Positions 37,686-47,149 of a stretch of 64,000 bases of DNA are shown in pieces. The stretch is taken from the NCBI GenBank assembly GCA_016744475.1, contig JADGEH010000006.1, positions 1-64,000 of the forward strand. The letters run 5' to 3'. The notes beneath the pieces are model-generated. The model saw nothing but the letters and a program-made list of their open reading frames with translations, did not search any database and was not told the origin of the DNA. Position 1 is the first letter of the stretch. Each line of letters opens with the position of its first letter. The stretch comes from Thiotrichales bacterium. Its GTDB lineage: Bacteria; Pseudomonadota; Gammaproteobacteria; Beggiatoales; Beggiatoaceae. The position numbers and the translations under genes are program-made.

Positions 37686-38546
37686 TTATTTTTTTTCTTT
37701 GTCCACCACTGTCCGCACCACATCATAAAAACTATCAGGACGTACTACAAAACCTTGTGCCGGAATGTCTTTCATTAATTCAACGGGGATGTTGGGTAAA
37801 ATATTTTGTAGCTTTTCTCGTATATCCATCGGTAAGTCAGGATGTGTGGCGATTAAGATATTAGGAATAGGAGGCGTTTTTAAAATCACCTTAAATACAT
37901 CCCCATATTTCTTTCTAGCACTGTCTAAGTTGTATTGCCAAGTGGCACCCGCATCAATGCTTTTTTCAACAAGAGCGCCAGTGACATTAGGATGGCTGCC
38001 CAGAAAGAGTGTTTTTGCAAAGAAGGTGTTGTAATCAATACCTTGTTCTTTCATGAGTGCATTCGGATATTTAAACCCGCTAGAGGATTCCGGTTTTACA
38101 AAGCCAAAGACACGGCCTTTTAAATCTTGTAAGGTGTTGATGGTGTCATGAGTTTTAAGTGTCACGATATAGCCTAGATAGGCATCTTGCAGTCCGGTTT
38201 TATCTGGAGTGGGAGATAAGGCAGTGACTAATATATTTACACCAGGGTTCTTCTGTTTTGCTAAAACATAAGGTACGGGACTGATTTCTGATACTAGGAT
38301 TTGTCCTGAAGCCAATTTGTTGATTAAATCTTCATAGCTTTTTGCCCCAATGGGAACAAATCGACACCCCGTTTGCTCTGTCATCCAGTTCAAAAAAGGT
38401 AAGTATTTTTGTCGCATTTCTCCAAAAGAACGGCCTTTTTGCCAAGGCGGAATACCAAATCGACAAATCTCTGTTTTTGCATCAACAGAGGGAAATGAAG
38501 TGCTTATAAAAGCCAATAAAATGCTGGCTAAGATGTAGTGACGCAT
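37686..38546 (-). CDS. PhnD-like periplasmic phosphate/phosphonate-type binding protein
   Basis: 286 aa with a signal peptide (1-23, SFPSVDAK). The fold is that of PF12974/PhnD: FGIPPWQ at the mature N-terminus, YEDLINKLASGQILVSEISPV, LKGRVFGFVKPESSSGF and GALVEKSIDAGATW. No ABC permease or ATPase is nearby. Orphan PhnD-like proteins often act as periplasmic partners of membrane kinases, and one is encoded just downstream. The ligand cannot be deduced. The TAA stop is followed by a CGCATGGGA palindrome region. Confidence 0.85.
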   Translation of the reverse strand: MRHYILASILLAFISTSFPSVDAKTEICRFGIPPWQKGRSFGEMRQKYLPFLNWMTEQTGCRFVPIGAKSYEDLINKLASGQILVSEISPVPYVLAKQKNPGVNILVTALSPTPDKTGLQDAYLGYIVTLKTHDTINTLQDLKGRVFGFVKPESSSGFKYPNALMKEQGIDYNTFFAKTLFLGSHPNVTGALVEKSIDAGATWQYNLDSARKKYGDVFKVILKTPPIPNILIATHPDLPMDIREKLQNILPNIPVELMKDIPAQGFVVRPDSFYDVVRTVVDKEKK

Positions 38547-38589
38547 AGAAACCTCTCATTAAAATGAATAAAACAGTGGTCTATAAAGC

Positions 38590-38618
38590 ATAACACCGCT
38601 TTAAGCGGTGTTATTTTT
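38590..38618. terminator. Hairpin at the end of the pilin operon
   Basis: Perfect stem AACACCGC-TTTAA-GCGGTGTT. On the plus strand it is followed by ATTTTT. On the minus strand, the direction of the pilin genes, it is followed by ATGCTTTATAG, a weak U run. Probably the end of the pilin transcript. Confidence 0.5.
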
Positions 38619-38659
38619 ACTCTTCTACACACTCGGTGAGCATGTTATATCCACAGTAT

Positions 38660-39175
38660 TCAAGAGGCTTTTTGCTTCACTGTCGCCGCCCAAGCCCGAC
38701 AAGCATAGGATAAATATAGCGCAGGTACCGTGGTTTTATTCTCGCCTTGCACACTCATACCGGGCACAGGTTCGGCATATCCGCACACCCAAGACATCGG
38801 GGCGGTCGGATGAGCCGTCACATAAGCGGGGCGCACACTGAGGATTTTGCCTTTGACATGCTGATTGACTCGATGTCCTAAGTGAATATGCAAAGCGCCT
38901 TGTTCGATTTCAATGCGAGTCACGTAATTACCAATGAAAGCTTCAGGCTGGGCTAAATGTGCTGCTGCATTATCGGCGGGAAAAGCTTGGTGTTGTTGGT
39001 AATACGCCATGATGTGCAGCTTCAAACTGTCTGCGAGTTGTATGCCTTCCTTCACTTGTCCGCGAATCACCGCATCTTGAAAGGTCGGCACCGCAGCCGT
39101 CGCCATGATGCCAATAATGGCGATCACTATCATCAATTCAATTAAAGTAAATCCTTTCTTCTTCATGGTCAGCAT
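38660..39175 (-). CDS. Type IV pilin-like protein 3
   Basis: 171 aa prepilin. The leader MLTMKKKG is cut before F by a PilD-type peptidase, and the hydrophobic N-terminal helix starts FTLIELMIVIAIIG with the conserved Glu at +5. The globular part has AYYQQHQAFPADNAA, a motif shared with the two neighbouring pilins, and a C-terminal Cys pair (WVCGYAEP, YACRAW) likely forming a disulfide loop. Start at 39175 with AGAGGA upstream. Last gene of the operon. Confidence 0.9.
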   Translation of the reverse strand: MLTMKKKGFTLIELMIVIAIIGIMATAAVPTFQDAVIRGQVKEGIQLADSLKLHIMAYYQQHQAFPADNAAAHLAQPEAFIGNYVTRIEIEQGALHIHLGHRVNQHVKGKILSVRPAYVTAHPTAPMSWVCGYAEPVPGMSVQGENKTTVPALYLSYACRAWAATVKQKAS

Positions 39176-39186
39176 CAGTCTATCCT

Positions 39187-39666
39187 CTAAAAATGTGATT
39201 GGCAGGTATCAGGCAAGTAAGCCGCATTTATCGTGGTTTGGTTGTCCACAGCGAATGACAAACCCGGCAGTGGTGGGGCATAACCGCACACCCACAGCAG
39301 CGATGTAGCGACCTGTTCGGACATGGCAGGGCGCAGGGATAAGCGGTTGGGGGCGGCAATAGCAGTATCAAAAAACTCCACATGCAGAGCACCGTTTTCC
39401 ACTTCAATGCTGCGCGTATAGCTGCCTTGCAGAGATTCTGCTGGTGGTAAATCTAAAGCCGCGTTATCAGCGGGCAAATGACCATGCCAAGCGTAATAAT
39501 CGGCAATATTTTTTTGCAAACTGGTGATCACTTGCAAGGCTTCTGCGACTTTGGCGCGTTTCAAATAATCGGTGTAAGTTGGAATGCTAACGGCAGCTAA
39601 AATCCCGATAATACTGACAACCAACATCAGTTCAATGAGGGTAAATCCTTGAGTGTGTTTGTTCAT
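39187..39666 (-). CDS. Type IV pilin-like protein 2
   Basis: 159 aa prepilin: [21 protein letters not shown] with Glu at mature position 5. It shares [19 protein letters not shown] with protein 1 and a C-terminal Cys pair ([13 protein letters not shown]). The start overlaps the stop of protein 1 as ATGA. The close similarity between the three indicates tandem duplication. Confidence 0.9.
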   Translation of the reverse strand: MNKHTQGFTLIELMLVVSIIGILAAVSIPTYTDYLKRAKVAEALQVITSLQKNIADYYAWHGHLPADNAALDLPPAESLQGSYTRSIEVENGALHVEFFDTAIAAPNRLSLRPAMSEQVATSLLWVCGYAPPLPGLSFAVDNQTTINAAYLPDTCQSHF

Positions 39667-40100
39667 AAGCTTTCTCTACAGGTGGTAGGCAAATAGGCGC
39701 GATCAACGCCATCGCTTGAGCATTGCCAGGTTAAACTGAGAAAAGAAGCCGCAGCGACGTGCGGGCTGATGCGCAATGTTTTGCCTTGTAAGGCAGCGGC
39801 GGCATGATGACCATAGGTGATTAAAATATGCCCCTGTTCCACTCGTAAAGACATCACATAAGCACCTGTTGATGCAGCGGCAGGCAGTGCTAGTGCCGCA
39901 TTATCAGCGGGAAAATCGCCATGCCAAGCGTAGTAATCTGCCACTTTTTGCTGAACAGGTGATGCCAATTGAAGCCCTTCAGAAGTCATGGCACGAGTCA
40001 GATAATCGGTATAAGCGGGCATGGCCACCGCCGCTAATAGACTGATAATACTGATGACAAACACCAACTCAATCAGTGTAAAACCGTGAGAGCGCGTCAT
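39663..40100 (-). CDS. Type IV pilin-like protein 1
   Basis: 145 aa prepilin: [20 protein letters not shown]. It shares [17 protein letters not shown] with protein 2. C-terminal Cys pair (WQCSSDG, TTCRE). It starts 1 bp after the PilC-like gene and is translationally coupled to the next pilin. Confidence 0.9.
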   Translation of the reverse strand: MTRSHGFTLIELVFVISIISLLAAVAMPAYTDYLTRAMTSEGLQLASPVQQKVADYYAWHGDFPADNAALALPAAASTGAYVMSLRVEQGHILITYGHHAAAALQGKTLRISPHVAAASFLSLTWQCSSDGVDRAYLPTTCRESL

Positions 40101-40101
40101 A

Positions 40102-41136
40102 TCAAATCACCGAACCCATTTTGAAGATGGGCAAATACATCGCCAACACAATGACACCAATAACAAGCCCCATTACCACCGTAATCAGTGCGGTGCCTAA
40201 GCGATACACCATCTCGGCCTGAACATCCACTTGTTGTTGATAATGATCCGCCAGCGTGGCTAATAAAGCGGGGGATTGTTGAGTGTGCTGTCCCACGGTC
40301 ATGATGTGTGCGGCTTTGCGTGGGAATGCAGCTTTCCACACGGCGAAAGGATCGCTACTGCGCTGGGCGTTGTCAGCCAAGGTGCGAATGCGTTGCGCAT
40401 AATATGAATCCAACACGCCATCGGCTGATTGACTCATGGCCTGAGACAAAGGCATATCTTGTGATAAGCACAGGCCAAAGCTGCGAAATAAGCGGCTTAA
40501 CAAGAGCTTATGATAAACCCCTCCGACGATAGGCAAAGCTAATAACAACATTGAAGCCCATCGACGCAGCACAATGATGATGACGATGCCAAGGATTAAA
40601 AATAACCACCAAAACGCCAATATCACTTCAGATACGTGTAGCACGGCTTGAGTCAATCCGGGCAAATCCGCACCAAAACCCTGAAACATATCGGCAAAGA
40701 CAGGGATCACAAAGAGACTCATCATGCCCAGCAGCAGCAAGGCCAAAGCCAACACCGCCAGAAAATAATTGAAAATCCCACGCAATCGAGACAAAACAGG
40801 GTGGCTTTGTCGGTCTCTGGCTTGCCGATAATTAACAATAGGCGTTAAACACTCACCCAATGCTGTATCGTCATGCGCCGTTTTCAGCGCATCCACGATA
40901 AAACTTTCAAAATATTGAGGATATTGGCTAAGTGCTTGCGCCAATGAAGCGCCCTGTTGCACGCTGTCATGCAAGCTCGCCGTCAGTGTTTGCATACGGG
41001 CATTGTCTTGATCTTGCTGTAATAAAGCTAAAGCCTCCGGTAACAAAGTGCCGGTTTTTAATAACAAATGAAGTTCCGTCAAGAACTCCGTGATGTCTAA
41101 AGCTTGGATTTTAAAAGGTCTCAACATACGGCTCAC
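40102..41136 (-). CDS. PilC/GspF-like inner-membrane platform protein
   Basis: 344 aa protein of the type II secretion F / type IV pilus assembly family. Two cytoplasmic T2SSF repeats (about 10-125 and 215-335) are linked to TM segments near 128-155 and 165-190, with a last TM at 315-338. Motifs: FLTELHLLLKTGTLLPEAL and LFRSFGLCLSQDMPLSQAM. It recruits pilin polymerisation to an ATPase; no PilB/GspE gene is nearby, so it may use an ATPase encoded elsewhere. First gene of the pilin operon. Confidence 0.9.
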   Translation of the reverse strand: MSRMLRPFKIQALDITEFLTELHLLLKTGTLLPEALALLQQDQDNARMQTLTASLHDSVQQGASLAQALSQYPQYFESFIVDALKTAHDDTALGECLTPIVNYRQARDRQSHPVLSRLRGIFNYFLAVLALALLLLGMMSLFVIPVFADMFQGFGADLPGLTQAVLHVSEVILAFWWLFLILGIVIIIVLRRWASMLLLALPIVGGVYHKLLLSRLFRSFGLCLSQDMPLSQAMSQSADGVLDSYYAQRIRTLADNAQRSSDPFAVWKAAFPRKAAHIMTVGQHTQQSPALLATLADHYQQQVDVQAEMVYRLGTALITVVMGLVIGVIVLAMYLPIFKMGSVI

Positions 41137-41168
41137 TCCTTGGTATTAAAGTGTCTACAGGGATAATT

Positions 41169-42908
41169 CTAATAGACTTGTCTGAGTTTAACCGCAGCGA
41201 CCCAACGCCGCATCAACTCCACGGTAAAACACCAACGTCCATTTTGCTCGTGCAACACATCATGATGCTGCAAACTCTCCAATGCGGCGGGTATGTCAAC
41301 ATCGGCTAAATGCGGCTCCATCGCCGCTAAACTCATGCCCTCAGTGTTCGCTGCCAGCCAACGCAACACCGCTTGCTGAGGCTCATCGGCTTGTCCCCAA
41401 ACGCCTGTAAAATAAGCATCGCCGTCGCGGAAAAATGCCTCGTTGTCGATCACCGCCTGCACATCAGCCAGCCCAAAGACACGCGGTGGCTCGGCTTCTT
41501 GTGCAAACGTCTGACGATTAAAACGCGACACCAGAGAATGCCCGATTAACTGCAACAAATACGGCTGTCCGTGGGTCAAAGCCAATGCCTCTGCCACCGC
41601 TTCAGGCTCATAATCCATGTCAAAATCAGGCTCCGGTTGCACCAGCAATTGCCGTGCATCCGCATCGTCTAAAAAGCTCACGGGAATCGAAGTCACGCTA
41701 CCGAAAAACGGGTGCCAATAATCCTCACGCATTTCTTGCAAAGTGTGTAAGCCCGCAAACACCATACTAAACCAAGGATAGCCCTGGATCATTCCCCGCC
41801 AAAAGGTCAATAATTTTGCCTCTAAAACACCTGCCTGAATCTCCGTTTCCACCACTTCAAACTCATCCACCAACACCAGCAGATGCCATTCGCCGCACAC
41901 CGCATCCAGACTGCGCAAATAATGGTCAAAAGCGCGATAAGGCGAACGCTGAAAAAACGCGCTGTCTTCGGGAGCCGCTAGAGCGGAAGTGTCGCACTCA
42001 GCATGAGAAGACAGCGCTTGATAACAGGCTAACGCCAACTCGTATAACAACTCCGCCGTACTCTCGGCAAACATGCGCTGCATATTAAAATCCACCAAGC
42101 GATAACGACCGGGCAAACGCGCACCGAGATTTTGCAAAATCGACGTTTTGCCCATGCGTCGATGCCCGTACAACACCACCGACGGTGCATGACGCGCATC
42201 CGCCCACAACTCCTCCAGGCGGCGCATAATGTCATCGCGCCCGACAAACAAATCACCCGTGACCGGATCGCCCGCCACATAAGGATTCACCACAGGCTTC
42301 AGCGTTTGTGCGCGTCCTAATGCGCCGCCTGCTTTGACCAGCAACGGCTGCCAATGCTCGATAATCTCCAACAAAGCGCGACCATCGGCATCATTCACCT
42401 CAGCTTTAACAAAACTCTGCAATTGTTCCAAAGCTTCTGTAGCGCGAGTAATGGCTGATAAGCGATTGGTTTTGCTGCTGGCATGGAGAAAAATCCCCAC
42501 ATCCGCCCCCGCCGCCGCCAGTGTGTGCAAAGCCTGGATAGTGGCAGGACGCAAGGCTTGTTCTGGTGCGGGCAAGTCGTCTAGCTGTGTGCGCAACTGA
42601 CTCAACCAACGCATATCGTCTTGATTCAACAAATCGCGGAACAGTGCAAAAGAACGGCTCATCTCTGACCCGTGTTCTAAATCGGCAATGTCTTGATAAG
42701 CCTTTTGTGCCCAGTCTTGGTTGAGAACCTCTTTGACGGGATTGGGATCGACTTTGATGAGGGCATACAGCAGGGCGGCAAAGCGGTTAGCGGGTTGTTC
42801 GGTGTGGATGCGGCGGTGTTGGGTGAGATGCCAGATGGGGCGTTCGGTAAAAAGGTCATCTTTGGGGTTGTTCAGCACAAGCTCACCATTCGGATGATAC
42901 TGAGGCAT
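41169..42908 (-). CDS. STAND/AAA-type ATPase
   Basis: 579 aa. The N-terminal ~215 residues look helical with no recognised domain. NPYVAGDPVTGDLFVGRDD begins an AAA_16-like ATPase. Walker A is YGHRRMGKTS (about 247-256), Walker B is HLLVLVDEFEVVE, and a QPYLLQLIGH segment sits in the lid. A winged-helix-like end (VLRWLAANTEGMS, LESLQHHDVLHEQNGRW) finishes the protein. STAND ATPases of this layout act as switches in regulation or defence. The TAG stop lies in a family B end (CAAGTCTATTAG). Monocistronic, between the pilin operon and the AT-rich island. Confidence 0.8.
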   Translation of the reverse strand: MPQYHPNGELVLNNPKDDLFTERPIWHLTQHRRIHTEQPANRFAALLYALIKVDPNPVKEVLNQDWAQKAYQDIADLEHGSEMSRSFALFRDLLNQDDMRWLSQLRTQLDDLPAPEQALRPATIQALHTLAAAGADVGIFLHASSKTNRLSAITRATEALEQLQSFVKAEVNDADGRALLEIIEHWQPLLVKAGGALGRAQTLKPVVNPYVAGDPVTGDLFVGRDDIMRRLEELWADARHAPSVVLYGHRRMGKTSILQNLGARLPGRYRLVDFNMQRMFAESTAELLYELALACYQALSSHAECDTSALAAPEDSAFFQRSPYRAFDHYLRSLDAVCGEWHLLVLVDEFEVVETEIQAGVLEAKLLTFWRGMIQGYPWFSMVFAGLHTLQEMREDYWHPFFGSVTSIPVSFLDDADARQLLVQPEPDFDMDYEPEAVAEALALTHGQPYLLQLIGHSLVSRFNRQTFAQEAEPPRVFGLADVQAVIDNEAFFRDGDAYFTGVWGQADEPQQAVLRWLAANTEGMSLAAMEPHLADVDIPAALESLQHHDVLHEQNGRWCFTVELMRRWVAAVKLRQVY

Positions 42909-43089
42909 CGAATGGTGGGTAAATCCATTATTAATTTATATTACTTAAATAATGACGGGGCAATGCCTCACCCGACTCACACGGCTAAGCTATTGAATTA
43001 ATAGATTTTGCATTGAAAAATAGAAGCGTACCTTTTAATACTGAACAAGAACAAGCTGAAGAAGAGTTAGATGCAAAATGCCAGCGATG

Positions 43090-43251
43090 AATTAGAAATT
43101 GGTTTCAGCATTATGTATTTATCAGAAGCCTTATAATGCCATTGATATAGAACACGCTAAGTTTTACTTCTCAGATTCAAATAGTAGCTATCTAATTCTT
43201 CAGCAAGAAACGGATAAGATCAAAGTACGCATCATGCCCATGCGTTTGTAG
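43090..43251 (+). pseudogene. Possible decayed ORF fragment
   Basis: The reading frame ending at the TAG at 43251 has a protein-like C-terminus (IDIEHAKFYFSDSN, LILQQETDKIKVRIMPMRL) but is closed upstream by stops at about 43094. Other frames just upstream give ELEIGFSIMYLSEAL. It looks like a remnant broken by frameshifts. Nothing was recognised. The rest of 42909-43349 appears empty. Confidence 0.3.
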
Positions 43252-43349
43252 TTCCTAAGTAGCAAAATGTTAGCCCTGTAGGATGAGCACGCCGTAGTTA
43301 ATTCAAAAGCTTTTCAATATCACAGACGGCTTTTGCCCGCTCTACCCAA

Positions 43350-44795
43350 TTACGCTGCGGCGAACAATGCTAGATACAACCCTTCAAACCAAAATTTCAC
43401 GTTCTCAGGAACCACTATCGACAATGTTATATCATCTGCACCAATTGATGCTTTTGCAGTACTGTTATCAATTTCGTGGGCAAAATTGATTTCTTTGCCA
43501 TTCCAAACTAGAGAAAAATCGGCAACACAACGAGTATGACTGGATGGGGTTTCTATTGAAGCAGAAGGCAGGTTCATGAATATTCTAAGAGGGATGCTTT
43601 CGCCTTCTTTTACACCATCAAATCCGAATTTAGATAGTCTAATAACTGCACGACTAAGATTGGTGACCGAAAACCTCCTGTCAGGTGTTCTATACGCCCT
43701 AAATTCTGAAACGGGTTCACTTTCATTTCCACATTCACCATAACGCAAATCAAAAAGATTTTCACTTTGTTCACCTCTCTGACTTACTTGCATTTGAATT
43801 ACAACTTGATCTCCTATCTTTGCTCCTAGTGTCCACATCATTTTTGTCAATGCTGCTTCTGGTGTCATATCTAGTCCTGATATAACACCCCTTTCTAGTA
43901 ACCCTGAACTTGCTGCGTATAGCCCCATTTCTACCATACCTTCACTGCACTGTGTGACGTTTACAATAACTCTTCCACCTGTATTTATATGTTGAACAGC
44001 ATCAAGAAATCCTTTGGCTCCTGGGGCATTTCCAGCCCCATAAGTTCTTAAGACTAAACCTTCTACATCACTTGCTAACCTTTTTAGTTGCGACGGCTTA
44101 AACCCAGGAAACAAGGAAATATCTACGACATTAGATACAATGTCTCTATTGACCTGGAAAGTTTGTCCCTCAGAAGGCATGGGCAATAATAAATCTTCAG
44201 AAATCCTAATATGCTCTCCAATTTCTCCTAATTGAGGATAATTTGGGGAATCGAATCCTGCCCAAGAGCTACTGCTAACCTTACTTGTTCTACATCCGCG
44301 TAAAACTTTATCAGCAAAAGAAACAACTACCTCTGGAATTCTTGGTAAGCCAGTAGCCTTATAGCCAGCAATATGAACAGCGTTTACTAGGTTCATAACC
44401 GCATCTGTTCGTGATTCCGAAATAGGTAGTTGAGAACCGGTAACTATCACTGGCTTTGCAAGGTTTTCAAAAATAAATGCTAAAGCTGATGCTGTAAAGG
44501 CCATAGTGTCAGTTCCGTGCAAGACTACAAAGCCATCATAATCTTCATATACTTCCTCAATATAATCTGCCATTTGAAGCCAATGTTCGGGACCAACGTC
44601 AGATGAGTCGAGGGGATCATCAAAGCCTTTAAAACCCAGTTCTATCCCTTCTTTAACGCCAAGTCTCGGAGCATATTTTAATAACTCGTTAAGAGGCTTA
44701 GGAACTAATGGACTACCTGCTTGTTCCGGATTTTCGGGTGCCATCCCAATTGTTCCTCCGGTATACAAAATAAATACTTTAGCTTTTACAGTCAT
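43350..44795 (-). CDS. L-asparaginase (type I-like) with extra C-terminal domain
   Basis: 481 aa. Residues 1-345 form an asparaginase: catalytic motif 1 is LYTGGTIGM (11-18, catalytic Thr), motif 2 is LHGTDTMAF (92-100) and the ADKVLRGCRTSKV active-site strand is present. There is no signal peptide, so it is cytoplasmic. Ordinary AnsA is about 340 aa. The added ~135 residues (from about 350) appear beta-rich (EFRAYRTPDRRFSVTNLSRA, SLVWNGKEINFAHEID) and were not recognised. It is the third gene of an AT-rich operon with a nucleosidase and a V4R-like protein. A role in conflict or metabolite depletion is conceivable; plain asparagine use is the alternative. Confidence 0.88.
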   Translation of the reverse strand: MTVKAKVFILYTGGTIGMAPENPEQAGSPLVPKPLNELLKYAPRLGVKEGIELGFKGFDDPLDSSDVGPEHWLQMADYIEEVYEDYDGFVVLHGTDTMAFTASALAFIFENLAKPVIVTGSQLPISESRTDAVMNLVNAVHIAGYKATGLPRIPEVVVSFADKVLRGCRTSKVSSSSWAGFDSPNYPQLGEIGEHIRISEDLLLPMPSEGQTFQVNRDIVSNVVDISLFPGFKPSQLKRLASDVEGLVLRTYGAGNAPGAKGFLDAVQHINTGGRVIVNVTQCSEGMVEMGLYAASSGLLERGVISGLDMTPEAALTKMMWTLGAKIGDQVVIQMQVSQRGEQSENLFDLRYGECGNESEPVSEFRAYRTPDRRFSVTNLSRAVIRLSKFGFDGVKEGESIPLRIFMNLPSASIETPSSHTRCVADFSLVWNGKEINFAHEIDNSTAKASIGADDITLSIVVPENVKFWFEGLYLALFAAA

Positions 44796-44811
44796 GACTC
44801 ACCTCTTTTGA

Positions 44812-45813
44812 TTAAATAACTGGATTAATTTCCGTTAATGCCATTTTTAAAATTTCGACAACAAAGGATGCGCTCGCGAAAGCCGCAGCCACCTTATCTC
44901 TGGAGTTCTCTCTTTGCTCACAAATGTCCATTACTCCTTTTGCGACAATGCAGTGCATACCAGATGAACCAAAAAGGTTACATGCCCGGATTACCCCAAA
45001 ACTCTCCATGTCAACACCAATAGTGCGCCGATCTAATTGGTTAGAAATGTTTTCAATCATGTCCGGATCATTGATAATCGCATCGCCGCACAACATACTT
45101 CCAACTATAACAGACATATTTGCTAGTGTATCTGTAGTTGCGTGCTCAACTATATGGTTTTTTAAAATTTTTTCATTTTGCATTACCAAATTAATTAAAT
45201 GTTCAGATGGCAAGGCAACTCTTGGTTCATAAAAAAATTTATTCTTCCTGTATTCTCCTGTTTGGTAAGTCAAAGCTTTATTAACAACAAGAACGTCTCC
45301 GATATGAATGTTGCGACTAGCTCTGCCTCCACACACCCCTGTCATAGCTAAATATTTTGGTGCAAATTCAATTAGTGCCGCAGTTGTTATTGAGGCTGCA
45401 TCAACTGGCCCCATTTGATTCAAGGAAAACACAGCAACCTTTAGTTCGGTACCCAAATAGCCTATGACATAATTATAGCCACTCGCAGTATAGGCAGTTT
45501 CCTGATTGTTGAGAATTTTTATAACTTCATTAGCTTCTGGGTTTTTCAAAGCGCATATAATAACTATATCAATTTGAGTTTTTTTGCTTTTTTTAGATTT
45601 AAATTTTTCTTCATATTTATTTATAAAACTGGGGAACTTACTTAAGAATAATGCCTGCTTCTGTTTGGCTAGTGGATCGCCAACCTGGATTAACTCATGC
45701 ACCCGATCATATTCGTTTAAATACTGTTTTCTGGTTTCTTTACCAAAGGGACTGTGAGTTAAAAATTCGATAAACATATCTCTGTGCTCAGTCATCATGG
45801 TCTTTCTCTTCAA
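44812..45813 (-). CDS. Nucleoside phosphorylase/MTA-SAH nucleosidase superfamily protein
   Basis: 333 aa. Residues 1-75 are a helical N-terminal part (HSPFGKETRKQYL). The PNP_UDP_1 fold then begins at IDIVIICALKNPEANEV. Signatures are MTGVCGGRASRNIHIGDVLVV, a GSMLCGDAIIND segment, the substrate-binding GVDMESFGVIRAC and the catalytic Asp in AKGVMDIC. Such proteins cleave nucleosides (MTA/SAH, purines). The superfamily is also used as an effector domain in bacterial conflict systems, destroying nucleotides or NAD-like molecules. The gene overlaps the preceding V4R-like gene by 26 bp, so the two are translationally linked. It is visibly AT-rich, suggesting horizontal transfer. Confidence 0.85.
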   Translation of the reverse strand: MKRKTMMTEHRDMFIEFLTHSPFGKETRKQYLNEYDRVHELIQVGDPLAKQKQALFLSKFPSFINKYEEKFKSKKSKKTQIDIVIICALKNPEANEVIKILNNQETAYTASGYNYVIGYLGTELKVAVFSLNQMGPVDAASITTAALIEFAPKYLAMTGVCGGRASRNIHIGDVLVVNKALTYQTGEYRKNKFFYEPRVALPSEHLINLVMQNEKILKNHIVEHATTDTLANMSVIVGSMLCGDAIINDPDMIENISNQLDRRTIGVDMESFGVIRACNLFGSSGMHCIVAKGVMDICEQRENSRDKVAAAFASASFVVEILKMALTEINPVI

Positions 45814-47149
45814 TGAACAACGAATCTAAATCAACATGCTTCTTTTTTGCATCCTCAAGAATTTGTTTGTAGGCATTATCATTTGTGGCGACAATAAAAT
45901 CACAATGATTGCGATTAGCCATGATTTGGGCACATTGTTCTGGAGAATGCTCAATCGTCATAGGCTGCCCTGTTAATCGCTCCATAACCCCTCTTATGTA
46001 CCCACCAACAAACCCACATAGATTTAAGCCCTGTGCATCTTGCTTATAAACTGCAAAATTGTCGGTTAGCCTAATCACATATCTTAATTCGTTTGGATTG
46101 CTTTGATTACCAGCATCATTTTCTTCAACTACCAATGAAAGCATACCAAATCCTACATCAGAATCAAATTCACACCACAATTTAATTATTGACTCAATAT
46201 CATCATCATCAAAATCCTTTCTTTGTGCTATTTCATGCATGGTCCAACCAAATTCAGAACCACTAACAAAACCTGCATTGAATATTATTCTTCTTGCCAC
46301 TGTGTCAATATCAAGTCCGCCATCTGTTGGATTTGTACATTTAAGAATTCCTCGGTATATTGATTTCAAGATATTAACAAAGGATTCGACCTTGAAAGCA
46401 ATATTCCTAGATTGGTCGGCTTTATTTAATAGCATTCCTCTTTGCTTATACCAAACAAATTGCTTTTCATCTTCTAACTTGTCGGTTATAGGTAAATAAC
46501 AATACTCTGTTGTAGCATCATGTGTTTTTGACTGCTCATTTCTGATTCTCTCAACCTCTTTTGTAATCTCGTCAAAATTAACTAAAAAATGATACGATGT
46601 TAGAACCATATTTTCATGTGCAGCCAGAAGAATAGAAGTTAAATTTAATAATTGATGTGCTGCGATTTTTTTGGATATTTTGTTTTTCCCTAATTGTGTA
46701 GGTTCTGTTGCCATAATGCCGATACTTTCGAAATTATATGTACGAAGAACCATGTAATACTCACCTAAATGAGTCTCAAGAGATGACATTAACCCCGTTG
46801 TTTCATCATCTAATATTCTCCCAAGATCTATTAACTTTAGCTCTGAAACATTTTTTGCCTTTCTATATTCAATAGCTTGATATACTTTATCTCTTATTTC
46901 TTTTTCACTATCTGAAATCACTTCTTTAACTATATCAATAAGTATTGCTTTTATTAACTCACCCACATCAGATGCTACTAGCTCAAAATCCACTTCTTCT
47001 TCAAATCGTTTTCTTGCTTTCGAATAATGCTCCTGCCGTTGAGTTTCTAATGGTATAAAATCACTTAACCTTTCATTTTTTTCAAGATTTTTTCCAGTAA
47101 AAGGATTTACCTTACCTAGTTTTTCTTTGTTTTGCTTATGCTGGCTCAT
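45788..47149 (-). CDS. Protein with C-terminal V4R-like domain
   Basis: 453 aa. The first ~260 residues are charged and helical with no recognised domain. Residues about 275-435 have the pattern of the V4R (vinyl-4-reductase) small-molecule-binding domain: ARRIIFNAGFVSGSEFG, then DSDVGFGMLSLVVEEN, then LCGFVGGYIRGVMERLTGQP with ...HCDFIVAT. In known proteins V4R senses small hydrophobic ligands. No signal peptide or TM. It is the first gene of the three-gene AT-rich operon; the ATG at 47149 has GAGGGTAAT upstream. I infer a sensor or regulator role for the following nucleosidase. The V4R call is by eye and needs profile confirmation. Confidence 0.7.
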   Translation of the reverse strand: MSQHKQNKEKLGKVNPFTGKNLEKNERLSDFIPLETQRQEHYSKARKRFEEEVDFELVASDVGELIKAILIDIVKEVISDSEKEIRDKVYQAIEYRKAKNVSELKLIDLGRILDDETTGLMSSLETHLGEYYMVLRTYNFESIGIMATEPTQLGKNKISKKIAAHQLLNLTSILLAAHENMVLTSYHFLVNFDEITKEVERIRNEQSKTHDATTEYCYLPITDKLEDEKQFVWYKQRGMLLNKADQSRNIAFKVESFVNILKSIYRGILKCTNPTDGGLDIDTVARRIIFNAGFVSGSEFGWTMHEIAQRKDFDDDDIESIIKLWCEFDSDVGFGMLSLVVEENDAGNQSNPNELRYVIRLTDNFAVYKQDAQGLNLCGFVGGYIRGVMERLTGQPMTIEHSPEQCAQIMANRNHCDFIVATNDNAYKQILEDAKKKHVDLDSLFIEEKDHDD

